Below, piece after piece: positions 48,701 through 60,700 of a stretch of 64,000 nt of DNA (position 1 is its first letter; the number at the start of each line of letters is the position of its first letter). Under the pieces are notes generated by a model. That model was not told the DNA's origin and did no database searches. It saw only the letters and a program-made list of their open reading frames with translations. Location of the stretch: the NCBI RefSeq assembly GCF_020497125.1, contig NC_059081.1, positions 64,004,768 through 64,068,767 of the forward strand. The letters are read 5' to 3'. The DNA is from Mauremys mutica. Taxonomy: Eukaryota; Chordata; Testudines; Geoemydidae. A program made the position numbers and the translations under genes.

Positions 48701-51700
48701 TGCTTGAGTCATTCTGCTCCAGACAGGGCTCAGGGAGGGTTTGCGACACAACACTTCTCACTAGATAACATCCTGACCACTGCTGCAACATGGGATTCTG
48801 GACGTAGCCCCTAAGAGAAGAACCTGAGTAGCAAAAAGCAGCTGTGCACCTTCCATCTAGGCACCTGATCTAATTTCTGCCACTGCTTCCACCTGTTTTG
48901 CCCACAGTCATAACGTCTCTGGGTCTCCCTGCATCCAGTCTCATTCAGATGCTGAATACATTGCTCAGCTGGGTCCATAAAGATGGAGGTGTAGAGCAGG
49001 TTGTCACCACCATCCTGAAGGCACCATATGCTGAGCCTCCTAATGGCTTGATATGCCACTGAGCCTCCGGGGCAGACCCAGTGCAGATCTCAGACTCAGT
49101 GGAATTCTTTTCTTCGTTTAGTTCATTTGAGCCCCCAGATTTCAACTGGAGGCCTGGCACAAAATGGTTTGGTATTAGTTTTAAACATGGCAGGCTAGCT
49201 AGTAGCTTGGAGCCACAGCCCTTCTTGGGGAGCAGATTGAAGTGCCTCCAGGACCAGGCTGGGAGCACAGCTGCTGGTGCACCCTTTGGAAAGATGGAGT
49301 ATGCAGTTATTGGATCAGCTCTGCTGGCTACTGCGGGGGTGGGTTGAGAGGACAGAGCCTCGCTCCCCCTGTCTCCTTTGAGAGGCTCTTATGCTTCTTA
49401 GTGCTTGTGGTGTTGCGCCTGCCTGCTGCTCCCTGCACAGGAGCACCGTCTTTTACCTTACACCCCCATGCTGAACAGGGCACTATCTATCGGTGAATGA
49501 GCTACCAGGCCACACAGCTCGTAGAGGAAGATGTATTTGGGTAGCATGAAGTGAGCATTTGGGATTCATTTTCCGAAGTCACTCTCTGAACAATTCTGAA
49601 TAGCCTCAGAAAGGCTGGATTTGTGTCAGTTCAAATCCAGCGTAGGCATGTCTCCCTCATCTCTGGTGCTTACACATCTCAGTCAAAGCTCTCCTCTCCA
49701 GGCTGCTCTGCAGATTCCTCATGTCTGAGCTGCATTCGTTCTGGGAGCATTTTGCCATGCACTAGGTCAGCTCCATATCTGAAAGGCTTACTAAAAGTTG
49801 GAGAGCTGTGATGCTTACGTTTCTAATTGATCCCTAAGATACTTATGTGCTGACATATTTAGAAATAAAAAAACAAATTACACTATTGCCGGTGGCACTA
49901 ATTACAGTAATCAGCACAGCCTGAATGGGTAATTTTGTCATTAAAACGGGAAAGGCCAAGATACTTGTTTTCTGTCTTACAGTGCGATCCCAGATTTCTA
50001 CCATCACTGTGGCCACCTTCAACACCACCCTGGCCTCATTCAACGTGGGCTACGCGGACTTCTTCAGCGAGCACATGCGGAAGCTGTGCAACCAGGTGCC
50101 CATTCCAGAGATGCCCCATGAGCCGCTGGCCTGTGCCAATCTCCCACGGAGCTTGACTGACTCCTGCATCAATTACAGCTGCCTGGAGGACACGGATCAC
50201 ATTGATGGCACCAACAACTTCGTCCACAAGAACGGCATGCTGGATCTTTCGGTAATTGGCAAAGGAACAAGAAAAGCTTCAGCTGTCTTCTGTCAATGCA
50301 GCTGTGCCATTGAGCTAACCTGAGTTTTTTTCCATGGTCTCTTTATATACTTATCCATTCCAGCACTGCAGAAAGGTCATTCAAGACCAGTAGGGTACAT
50401 TTGAAAAATATTGAAGGGTGTAGTCTTTCAGGTAATGCAACTTCTATTCTTCTTAATGAGAGTAATACATGTGCACCAAGGGAGAATACACCCATAAAGT
50501 TCTGACTGAAAACTAGGAAAGCAAAAAAATTATAACAGAGAATGTTTCTTTCTCTTTCTTCTCATTTATGATCCTTCCTCTGGCATGCTAAAAGGCTTGT
50601 CAATTGTTCGGAAGCAGAGAATTCCTCAAGTAACCATCTCTCCTCTCACTGCATCTGCCTTACAGATCCTTGCAGTTGGCTCTAATGAAAAGAGAGATCA
50701 TTTCAGTGTACTTGCTGAAATGAATCCTTCACATTTAGCAGAATTTAGTAAGAATTAAAATTAACAGAAGTAGTCAAGCACATAGGCATCTGCCTTGCAG
50801 ATCCTAACATACTCAGTGATACAAACAGATAGTAAGAGATGGTTCCTGTCAGTTGGGAGGGGAAGTGACTTGCCCAGGTTTACACAGTAAGTCAGTGGCA
50901 GAACAGGATTAGAACCCAAGTCTCCTGACCTGCATTCCTGTGCCCTACCCAGTAGACCATGAGTCATTTCCTAGTGCTAACATAGAGGTTTCTGCCATTG
51001 GACAGCAGATAAGATCTTCATGAGGGACGTAGACTCCCTTGAAAGGAGAGAGATTCATCCATGTCAAAATTTCAGTAAAGCCCACCACCATCCTGGCTCT
51101 GGCAGATCATTACCTTCTTCCTTCTGTAGATTGAGTTAGTGAATCCAAACTCTCACATTAGCCAAGGGAGAAAAAGACATTCAAAATGAAACCCTTGCAT
51201 TAAAAATATTCACTGCTTCTTGGAATGTTGTCCTCCTTTGGCCACTGTGACTGACCTCTCCTGGTTTTCATTCCCTCCTCTCTAATCACTCCTTCAGCAT
51301 GTCCTTAGGAGGATCCTCCTCATCCTCCCCACCAGCTTTCTGGGGAGGTTCCACAGGGCTCTGTCCTGGGTCCCCTTCTCTTCTACCTCCATACTTTGCC
51401 TCTGGGCAATCGCATTCGCAAACACAAATTCAACTGCCTTCTCTGTGCTGATGACTCACAGATCTACCTTTCCACTCCAGACCTTCTCTCCTTCTGCCCA
51501 AACTAAAATTTCAGCCTGTCTCACAGATGTGGCCTTGTGGACGTCTAGGCATTAGCTCAAGCTCAACATGGCTAAAACTGAGCTCTTAATCTTTCCACCC
51601 CCACAAGAACTTCCCCCTCTGCCTTCTCAACCACTGTGAACAACCCCAACATCCTGCCTGTTGCTCATGCCCATAACCTGGGTGTCATCTTTGACTCAGA

Positions 51701-54700
51701 TCTCTCTAAGGATCTTCACATCCAGGCATATCTAAACCTTGTGGATTCTTTCTGAATGACATCTCTGTGATATGGCCTTTACTTTCCATCCACACAGCTG
51801 AAATTCTTGTCCAGGCTGTCAGAGTCCAGCATCTCAGTGACTGCAATGTCCATCTCTCAGCCCTTGGTAAATGCAATCTTGCCCTGCTCAAGTTTGCAGA
51901 TGACACTAAACTGGGAGGAGTGGTTGATACGCTGGAGGGTAGGGATAGGATACAGAGGGACCTAGACAAATTAGAGGATTGGGCCAAAAGAAATATGATG
52001 AGGTTCAACAAGGACAAGTGCAGAGTCCTGCATTTAGGATGGAAGAATCTCATGCACTGCTATAGACTAGGGACCGAATGGCTGGGCAGCAGTTCTGCAG
52101 AAAGGGACCTAGGGGTTACAGTGGACGAAAAGCTGAATATGAGTCAACAGTGTGCCCTTGTTGCCAAGAAGGCTAATGGCATTTTGGGTTGTATAAGTAG
52201 GGGCATTTCCAGCAGATCGAGGGATGTGATCATTCCCCTCTATTCGACATTGGTGAGGCCTCATTTGGAGTACTGTGTCCAGTTTTGGGCCCCACACTAC
52301 AAGAAGGATGTGGATAAATTGGAGAGAGTCCAGCGGAGGGCCACAAAAATGATTAGGGGGCTGGAGCACATGACTTACGAGGAGAGGCTGAGGGAACTGG
52401 GATTGTTTAGTCTGCAGAAGAGAAGAATGAGGGGGGATTTGATAGCTGCTTTCAACTACCTGAAAGGGGGTTCCAAAGAGGATGGATCTAGACTGTTCTC
52501 AGTGGTAGAAGATGACAGAACAAGGAGTAATGGTCTCAAGTTGCAGAGGGGGAGGTTTAGGTTGGACATTAGGAAAAACTTTTTCATTAGTAGGGTGGTG
52601 AAGCACTGGAATGGGTTACCTAGGGAGGTGGTGGAATCTCCTTCCTTAGAGGTTTTTAAGGTCAGGCTTGACAAAGCCCTGGCTGGGATGATTTAGTTGG
52701 AGATAGGTCCTGCTTTGAGCAGGGGGTTGGACTAGATGACCTCCTGAGGTCCCTTCCAACCCTGAGATTCTATGATTCTATATCCATTCAGAATCCTGCT
52801 GCAAATATCGTTTTCCTAGCCCATTGCTTTGACCATGTCTCCCCTCTCTTTGCATCCCTCCACTGGCTCCTCCTCCTCTATCACATTGAACATAAAGCTG
52901 CTTGTCTTCACTTTCAAGGCCCTTCATAGCCTATTCCTACCCTCTCTATCCTTTCTCATTCACCAGCGAGGTGTTTGTTGACTTCAGCCTCCAGTTGGCC
53001 TGTAACACCATCCTCCATCAACCACTTGTTAAATTCCTGCTTTTTCCCATGCTGCCTATTACATCTGGGAGGAACTCTTCATAAACACCCGCAAAACAAA
53101 TGCATTATCCTCCTTCAAAACTCCCTTTTGCTGGGATGCCTACCAAAAACTTGATGACGGTTAGGCCGTTGGTGTGCTGAAACCACTGCCTACCATATGA
53201 CCAATATTGTCTCATTGTTTCCTTGTGCTCCCCCACTGTGTGTCAGTATCCACCTCTTGTCTCTTGACTTACATTTAGGTTCTAAGCTGTCCATGACTAA
53301 GGCTCCTATGCGCCATGGTAATACAAATATGAAATGATGATAATACAGAAAACAAGTGTGACCAAAACACGTTGTTTCCTCTTTCTCTAGGTGGTTCTGA
53401 AGGCCGTTTACTTGGTCCTGAACCATGACATCAGCTCCCGGATCTGTGATGTGGCGTTGAACATCGTCGAGTGCCTGCTGCAGCTTGGTGTGGTGCCATG
53501 CGTGGAGAAAGTCAGAAGGAAGAGCGAGAACAAGGAAAATGAATCAGCAGAAAAGAGGCCGAGTGAGGGATCCTTCCAGCTCAAGGGGGCTGCTTCGGGC
53601 GGCCCGGCCTGTGGATTCGGGGGCCCCCCAGTCAGTGGAACTGGAGATGGGGGAGGCGAAGAAGGTGGAGGGGGAGGAAGTGGTGGAGGAGGAGGTGGCG
53701 GAGCTGATGGAGGTGGCGGAGGAGGAGGTGGAGGACCTTATGAAAAGAATGATAAAAATCAAGAAAAGGTATGTTTGGGTACCATGTAATATAGAGAACA
53801 CATGCATGTGACATAAGTTATGTCAAGTCTGTGTGTGTGTGCGTGTGTGTGTATTTGTATGTATATGTGGGTGAGTAATTATCATTTCTTTTTCCCTCTC
53901 TGTTTTTGGGAAACTGCTAGGTTTTCTTTTCTTTAAGCACCACTCAGACATATTCATTTGTGTCACTGTAGTACCCACTTCAAACCCAGTGCATGCATCA
54001 CCATGGAGAATTCAGCACCCTTTGCTGTGCCTACTCAAGCAAAGCAACTCTGCTAAGCAGCCCTAATTGGCCTAGCGTGGCTGCATTTTTTATATAAAAC
54101 AAGTATTCCTGTTGCCCTGAATAGGTGCTATTTTACATACTGCACAACTGCTGTTTTAAAACAGGAAAAATTATTGCTGAAATTTTCTACTTTTTATTAT
54201 TTATTTTACGGTAGCACATAGATGCTCCCACATTCGAGGCACTGTGCAAACAAGCATCAAGAGACGGACAGTACCCTGAGGAGACTAGAATCTAATGAGA
54301 CAAGACAGAGTCACACAGCAGATCCATGGCAGAGCTAGGAATAGAACCCAGATCTCATGACTCCACATCCCAGGCCTTATCCACTAGATGACAACACAGA
54401 CTTCATTTTGTTACTTGACTTGATGCAAAGGGTTCTGATCCCTGAGTTCCTTAGGACTTGGTCCTGCCCCACTTACTCGTGTCGGTAGTCCTTTATGAGT
54501 AGTCCCATGGATTTCAGTGGGACTACTTTAAGTAAAGTAGTACTCACTATCAGTCCAGGTAGCACAATCTGACCCTTACTGTCTGGCAGATAGCTGAATA
54601 TTAGGAGTACCTGAATTGACATCAGTGCTCATTGTAGTCAGAACTGCACCTGATAGCAAGTTTTTGAAGGATTAGGCCCTGAGCTTGAATAGATAAGTCA

Positions 54701-57700
54701 GTAGGACTTTCAAGAGTTACTTAGCTCTTCAGACTAATATTGGACTGTTTGCAAGCAAGAAGGTGCAGCGGTATGTTCTGAACAAATGTTAAAGGTATTC
54801 CAGTTACCTGACCTCAGTGTCACGTGGTGTCGTTTCCCCTCTGCGGCTCTTAGGATGAAAGCACTCCCATAAGCACCCACAGGCTGGCACTGACGATGCT
54901 GATCAAAATAGTGAAATCCCTGGGCTGTGCTTATGGCTGCGGAGAAGGACACCGAGGGCTCTCTGGAGATCGTCTGAGACACCAGGTATTCCAGGAGAAT
55001 GTAAGAGAACTAAAGCAGATTCCAGTTCTCCCCAACCCCTTCTTTCTGAAATGAGTCTGCTGATGTTGAGAAGCCCCCACTCTCCCCCTCCACACAACTT
55101 CCTTTATATTCGTCATTAAATGCTGGCCCCCATCTCAGCTGCACCTACTGAGCGCTGCAGCTGAGCCAAGGGGAGACAATGGCCGCTTAAGCCATCTTTG
55201 TCCCTTTCAAATTCTTGGCCCTGCTAGGGGCGTGTCTCGGGCCCAACAAGACAATTTAGAACAGCCCCAGGGGCTTCTCTGCCATGCAGATTTGCAAAGC
55301 CCTAGCGTGGACATACTGCACTAGCACGAGTCACTTTTGTACACTGGTGCAGCATGGCTACACTGGGGAGGTTTATAGTGGTGACTATATCAGTTTGGTT
55401 CCATGGATACAAAAATCTGTAAGTGTAGACAAGCCCTGCGTTACCGTCTAGTGGTCTTGAATGTCTGCTTATGGGCTGCTCCAGCAACCCTGAATAGCCA
55501 GGGTGCACTGTGCTCCAAACATGCTCCCATGCTGCAGTCTGTGCAGGAGGGCAGCAAAAGACCCCCCTCCTCCATCATGAGGTAGCTTTACCTAGTTTTC
55601 TGGCCCTTTGATACCATGCAAGAAGCATAAAGAGCCCAGAATTGCTCAGTTATTGCTGTGATTGCATCCCAGAGAATTAAAATCCAGGTATAGGGGATTT
55701 CAATGGGAACACAGTGCCCAGTGTCCTGCCAAACAGGTGCATTTTAAAGGCCCAGTCTCGCAAACACTTTTTACTGACCATCATGCATGCTACAATGAGC
55801 ATTCCCATTGGCTTCGTTAGCGAGTGTAGACTGTGCCTGCGAAAATGGAGGTGGAGGTGGGATTGAGACCTGGCTAAAAATAACGCCTAGAGTGGCGGAT
55901 TTTATATGATCTCCCCCTCCCCCCTCTTACTGTCTCAGTTAGTTAAAAAAATGACAGTAGACGTGCATGCAGCATGTTGTATTTTGATACTGAGCCTTGA
56001 ATTCAAAGCGTTTAGCTGTAGATCCTGAACCTCTGAGTGATATGAGCTCAAGGCTAGAGCTGAGCGAATAATTGATTTTTTGGATTGGTGGCCAAACCGA
56101 AAAACGTGGAAAAAAAATCTGTTTGTTTCGAACCAAAATTGATTTTTTTTTTCTTGCCAAAATGAAAAGCTGAAAATTTTTATTTGGGTTGAATGAAACA
56201 TTTCAAATATCAAATCAAAATGACATTTTCAAAATTGTTTCAACATTTCCAAAATAATTTTGTCAGCTGAAACAGTTTGCCAAATTTGTGAATAGTTTCA
56301 GAACCCCCCAAAATGCATTTTCCAGTACATTTTATATTTGCTGCAAAGAAAAAAAAAATTGCCCAGCTCTAGTCAAGATCAGGATCAGTTAAACTTCTCA
56401 AAGTGTTTGATTACATTATAAAATGCAGATGTATTTCTGTTTCCTTCAGTTTACTTTGTAGTTTGTTTGCATGCTTTTAGTTCTGATGAATGTTTCCTTG
56501 CCATTTACTAAGCATTTTTACCAGTTCTGAGAGACTGATCCATGCTGTAAATCCCGAGAATAAGGGCTAGAACTTTAAAAGATAGGACTCCTGAAGGTAC
56601 TGGTTGCTGATTCTTATCCTGGCTTTTGTCAGCGTGTTGAATCAGACCTTCCTATCTAAGTACCTATCTGACCTCATCACCATAGAAGCTGTGCGCTTCC
56701 TAGTCCTCGCGACTCCCATGAGTCAGGGAAGTATTGCCCCTATTTAACAGACACACAAAGACTAAGGTCCAGATTTTTAAAGGTATTTAGGTATTGCTGC
56801 GCTCAAGGTTGCAACGCCTAAGTCTCATTTTCAAAAGCAATTTAGGCACTTAAGAACCTAAATCCCTTTGGAAAATAAGCTTTAGGCTCCTAAATAAGTT
56901 AAGCATTGCAACACTGAGCAAAGCAATGCCTAAAGACATTTTAAAAATTAAGGCCTAACTGACATGCCCAGTTTTACACAGAAAGTCTGTGGCTGAGCCA
57001 GGGATGGAACACAGAGCGCCTAAGTAGCAGGTCATGTGTTTAAAATTCTCCTTTGCATTCCCCTGATTCCAAAGCTGCTCTGTGCAGGCTGGTCTCACTG
57101 CTCTGGTTTGGACAGTTAAAAAATTGCTTTAATTTATGCTGGGCTGTAATGGCCTCAAGAGGCCGAAGACACAAGTGAGGATTGGTGTGGCATAGGCAAG
57201 GGTGGCTCAAAGTTTTTTGCCGCCGCAAGCACGGCAGTCAGGTGGCCTTTGGCGGCGTTTCTGCAGGTGATCTGCTGGTCTGCAGGTGATCTGCCAAAGC
57301 TGCGGGACCGGCGGACCTCCCACAGGCATGCCGCCGAAGTCTGCCTGACTGCCGCCCTCACGGCGACCGGCACACCGCCGCCCCCCCGGCTTGCTGCCCC
57401 AGGCAGGGTCGGCTCTAGCTTTTTTGCCGCACCAAGCACGGCAGTCAGGTAGCCTTTGGAGGCTTGCCTGCGGGAGGTGCCCGGTCCCACGGATTCGGCA
57501 ATGCACCTGCAGGAGGTCTGCCGGTCCTGCGGCTTCGGTGTACCCGCCGCCGAATTGCCGCCGAATCCACGGGACCGGGGACCTCCCGCAGGCAAGCCAC
57601 CAAAGGCTGCCTGACTGCCGCCCTCGCAGGGACCGGCAGTGCCCCCGCGGCTTGCCGCCCCAGGCACATGTTTGGAGCGCTGGTGCCTGGAGCCGCCGCT

Positions 57701-60700
57701 GGCCCCAGGCACACCCTTGCTGCGCTGGTGCCTGGAGCTGCCCCATGGCATAGGGACATCTTAGCAGTGCTTCCTTGTCCAAACTATACTAGCAGCAGGA
57801 ACGAGGAGTTACGTCAGAGTCCCTAAAACAGATCTACACTGATTTGCAGTAGTGTGATCCTCAGACTGGCTTCTATAGCTTTAAATTCAGATTATGCTGA
57901 CAGTGCAATGCAAAGCAGCTGCACCACATTAGAGGATTCAGCTAGTTGTTTTCCTGGAGACAAAAATTATAATTAATTTTGTTTTAAACTGAAAGCACAA
58001 AATAGTCATCAGGCAATTCCAAATGTCTGTGTGCTGAGGGTTTTTTTTTTCCCCCTTTTTAAATCCTAATTCACCAGTTCTCCTATTTCACTGTAATTTG
58101 CACCACTGTTTTCCTGTCTATATAAACATCCAGAGTCAGGGATGTGAAACTAAAAAAAAAAAATAGAAAATAATTTATTTTCATATAGTGCCTTTCTGCA
58201 CAAGCTTCCTCAAAATCCTTTCCAAAGCAGCGAGGAAGATACTAGTCATGACTGTGTAGGCAAACATAACATCCATGATGCAGTCAGCAATACTTCACAG
58301 TATACTCTTGAGCATTAGAGGCCTGATCCAAAGACTATTAAAGTTAATGGGAGCCTTTCCCTTGGGCTGATCAGTTTGTTTCAGGGGGAATTGGATCAGG
58401 CCTTAGGGCTGTCAAACTCACTCTTTGGAGAGGGCCAAATTCTGGTACCAGAGAGACAGGACCACAATGCTAGTGTCATGTGCAGCCATCACTGGGTGGC
58501 AGAGAACCCAGTGATGGTAACGGGAGGTTTGCACAAAGAGCAAGGGTCCAGAATGGCCTGGTATGTAGCAACCAAGCTATTACTTAGTAAAATTACCATT
58601 AAGTTTTGCATCGTTTAAGCCCTGATCCAGCAAAACACTTAGGAACATGCTTGAATTTAAGCATGTGAAGAGGCCCGTTAGCCTCAGTGGGACATGCTTA
58701 ATGTTCAGCGTGTGCCTAAGTGCCTTGCAGATCTGGGGTCTTTATGGAAAGAGATTTGTAGTGCATTTTTGGGATGACTGCTGTTTCTGCTGTTTGTTTA
58801 TTTGGCCAGGCTGTTTTGAATGCACCACTCTGGTAATTGCATGCACAATTGTGCATCTAAGTTATTAGAAAATCACAGTATTACCATTGGGCTTCAGAAC
58901 CAACACCACCCTGTGAGGAAACAGACAATTCACCCATCTCTTGGAGATGATATTTCAGGCTTTTTATTACCTCACTGCATTGGGTCACACCTAAATAGTT
59001 AACTTTGCAATAAAGAGTCAACACTGAATTATTTTTGTAAATAAAAGTTTGCATTTGCAGCATCTGAATTGGTCACTGGAGTCAGATAAACACATGAACA
59101 GGGTTGGATCTGGGCTATAGGCTCAAAATCTGACATCCCTACACCACAGTCTGTTTTATCAACGTTTATACCGTAAGTGTTGGCCAGGGTAATTGGGTTC
59201 CTACTCATTTCACCAGCAGTGAAATTTTAACTTCCATATGGAGGACTGCAAGAGGAGGGCAGAAGTGACCTTGATTTAACATCTTCTCCAAAAGATGATG
59301 TGGTGTAATGGCTCCTATTACTGAATTGCATGGTTGGCATTAGCTGAAAGCCCATATCTTGTTGTGGTATTTGAACCTTTTGATTAGTAGGTGAGATTAC
59401 TTATAACAACGCAGCACTGGTGAAACAAGGGCAGAAATGGACCTGAAAGACCCTGCAACTGTCACCAAAATTCAAGCAGATACTTCTCATTTTTGTAATA
59501 TCTTCACAGGCTCAGAATTGCCTTACAAAGCTGTACAAGCTGGATAAAATGCAGTTCCGGCAGACCATGAGGGACTATGTGAACAGGGATTCCCTCAATA
59601 ATGTAGTGGATTTCCTTCACGCTTTGCTAGGATTCTGCATGGAGCCGGTCACTGACAGTAAGTACAGCTGGCATCACAAGCCCCAGTCACATTTTCATCG
59701 ATGACACTACCATAGGGGATGCTGGCTGCCATTTTCAAAAAGTCGCAGTGAATTTCTAAAGGCAAAATGTAGCCCTATAAATTCTTTTATTTCCAGTACA
59801 ATTGGAATTAGAGAAGCATATGTGCTCTCTCTTTTAATGCATCCTACCTGTTTGTTTATGGCTTTGTGAAAGAAAATTTTCTCTCAACTATGCCTCAAGC
59901 ATGAGGTTTTCTGCTTAATAACATGACCAAATGCCAGCTGGAGTGGACTGTGCATTCTATGTTTATTCTGAATGGAGATATAATTGAGCATTAAATCTCT
60001 CTGCAGAGCCTAAGGTGAAGCAGCAAATAGCTAAACTGATCATGTAAACAAGTATAGGAGCATTCAGATTTATGTGCATACAGCGTAAGTCCATTTTTTT
60101 TAAGTTAGGCAAACAGTTCTATGTACTATTATGATGATGGTACATGTACATTGGTCATTGCATGCATAAGTAGCTAATTGTGGGCATTTGGAATATAGGA
60201 ATTGCCATATCAAAACACACAAGTAGTTCATCTCCTTGTCTATGATTCCAGTCACTTCAGAGAAAGGTGCAAGAAACACCATAGTGGGCAACTGTGAAAT
60301 AACCAGCCCACAGGGCAAGTTTCTTCTTAACACCCATCAGCTACACATTGGCGTATCCCTTCAAGGGATAAGCCCTCTCTTGTGAATGTTTTTGCCCTGT
60401 CTAAGGAACTGTGGATGTTTTCGTTATCTATATAAATGTTTAATCTGTTGTTTGAATTATTCTGAGATCTTGGCCTCCATTGTACCTTGTGGGAGCAGTT
60501 TCATTGGTTAAAAAGAATTTCCTTTCATCAGTTTTAAATTGCTTTTCAATTTAGTTGAGTGCCCCCTTGTTCTGTGTTATCTGAGTGGGGAAACAGGGAT
60601 GCCTGAATTGCCTTTCCTATTCCATTTGTTATTTTGTAACCCTCTGTTTTAGAGAGGCGATAAAGGGAGAGGATAAACAGTTTTGATCATTTCAATCTCT

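Larger units (their letters stand above)
46764..49982 (+). other. UNC80 intron 11
   Basis: 3219 bp. Contains a Tigger-like element (47691), a SINE (48050) and an AT-rich repeat (48510). 46800-47680 and 48650-49970 show nothing identifiable; the small open frames there lack support. Confidence 0.9.
50252..53390 (+). other. UNC80 intron 12
   Basis: 3139 bp. An antisense SINE (50830) is followed by an L2-type LINE interrupted by a young CR1. 50260-50820 is unremarkable. Confidence 0.9.
53769..54853 (+). other. UNC80 intron 13
   Basis: 1085 bp with a (GT)n tract at 53828-53856, an antisense SINE (54186-54400) and a palindrome (54455-54585). Confidence 0.9.
55001..59509 (+). other. UNC80 intron 14
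   Basis: 4509 bp. Elements at 55285, 56054, 56735, 57197, 58320 and 58620. 55450-56040, 57800-58310 and 58740-59500 show nothing recognised. Confidence 0.9.

Noticed and set aside
51706..52053. Antisense 115-codon frame with [20 protein letters not shown]
   Set aside because: It is the reverse reading of the CR1 copy at 51890 (the same peptide appears opposite the copy at 20082).
53485..53811. Glu/Val-rich 108-codon frame and its antisense Ser/Thr-rich counterparts
   Set aside because: Frame-shifted readings of UNC80 exon 13, whose phase 0 frame gives the conserved protein.
57155..57826. Frames of about 100-200 codons on both strands
   Set aside because: They fall inside the nested hAT elements 57197-57746. 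Codon content reflects GCCGCC repeats.
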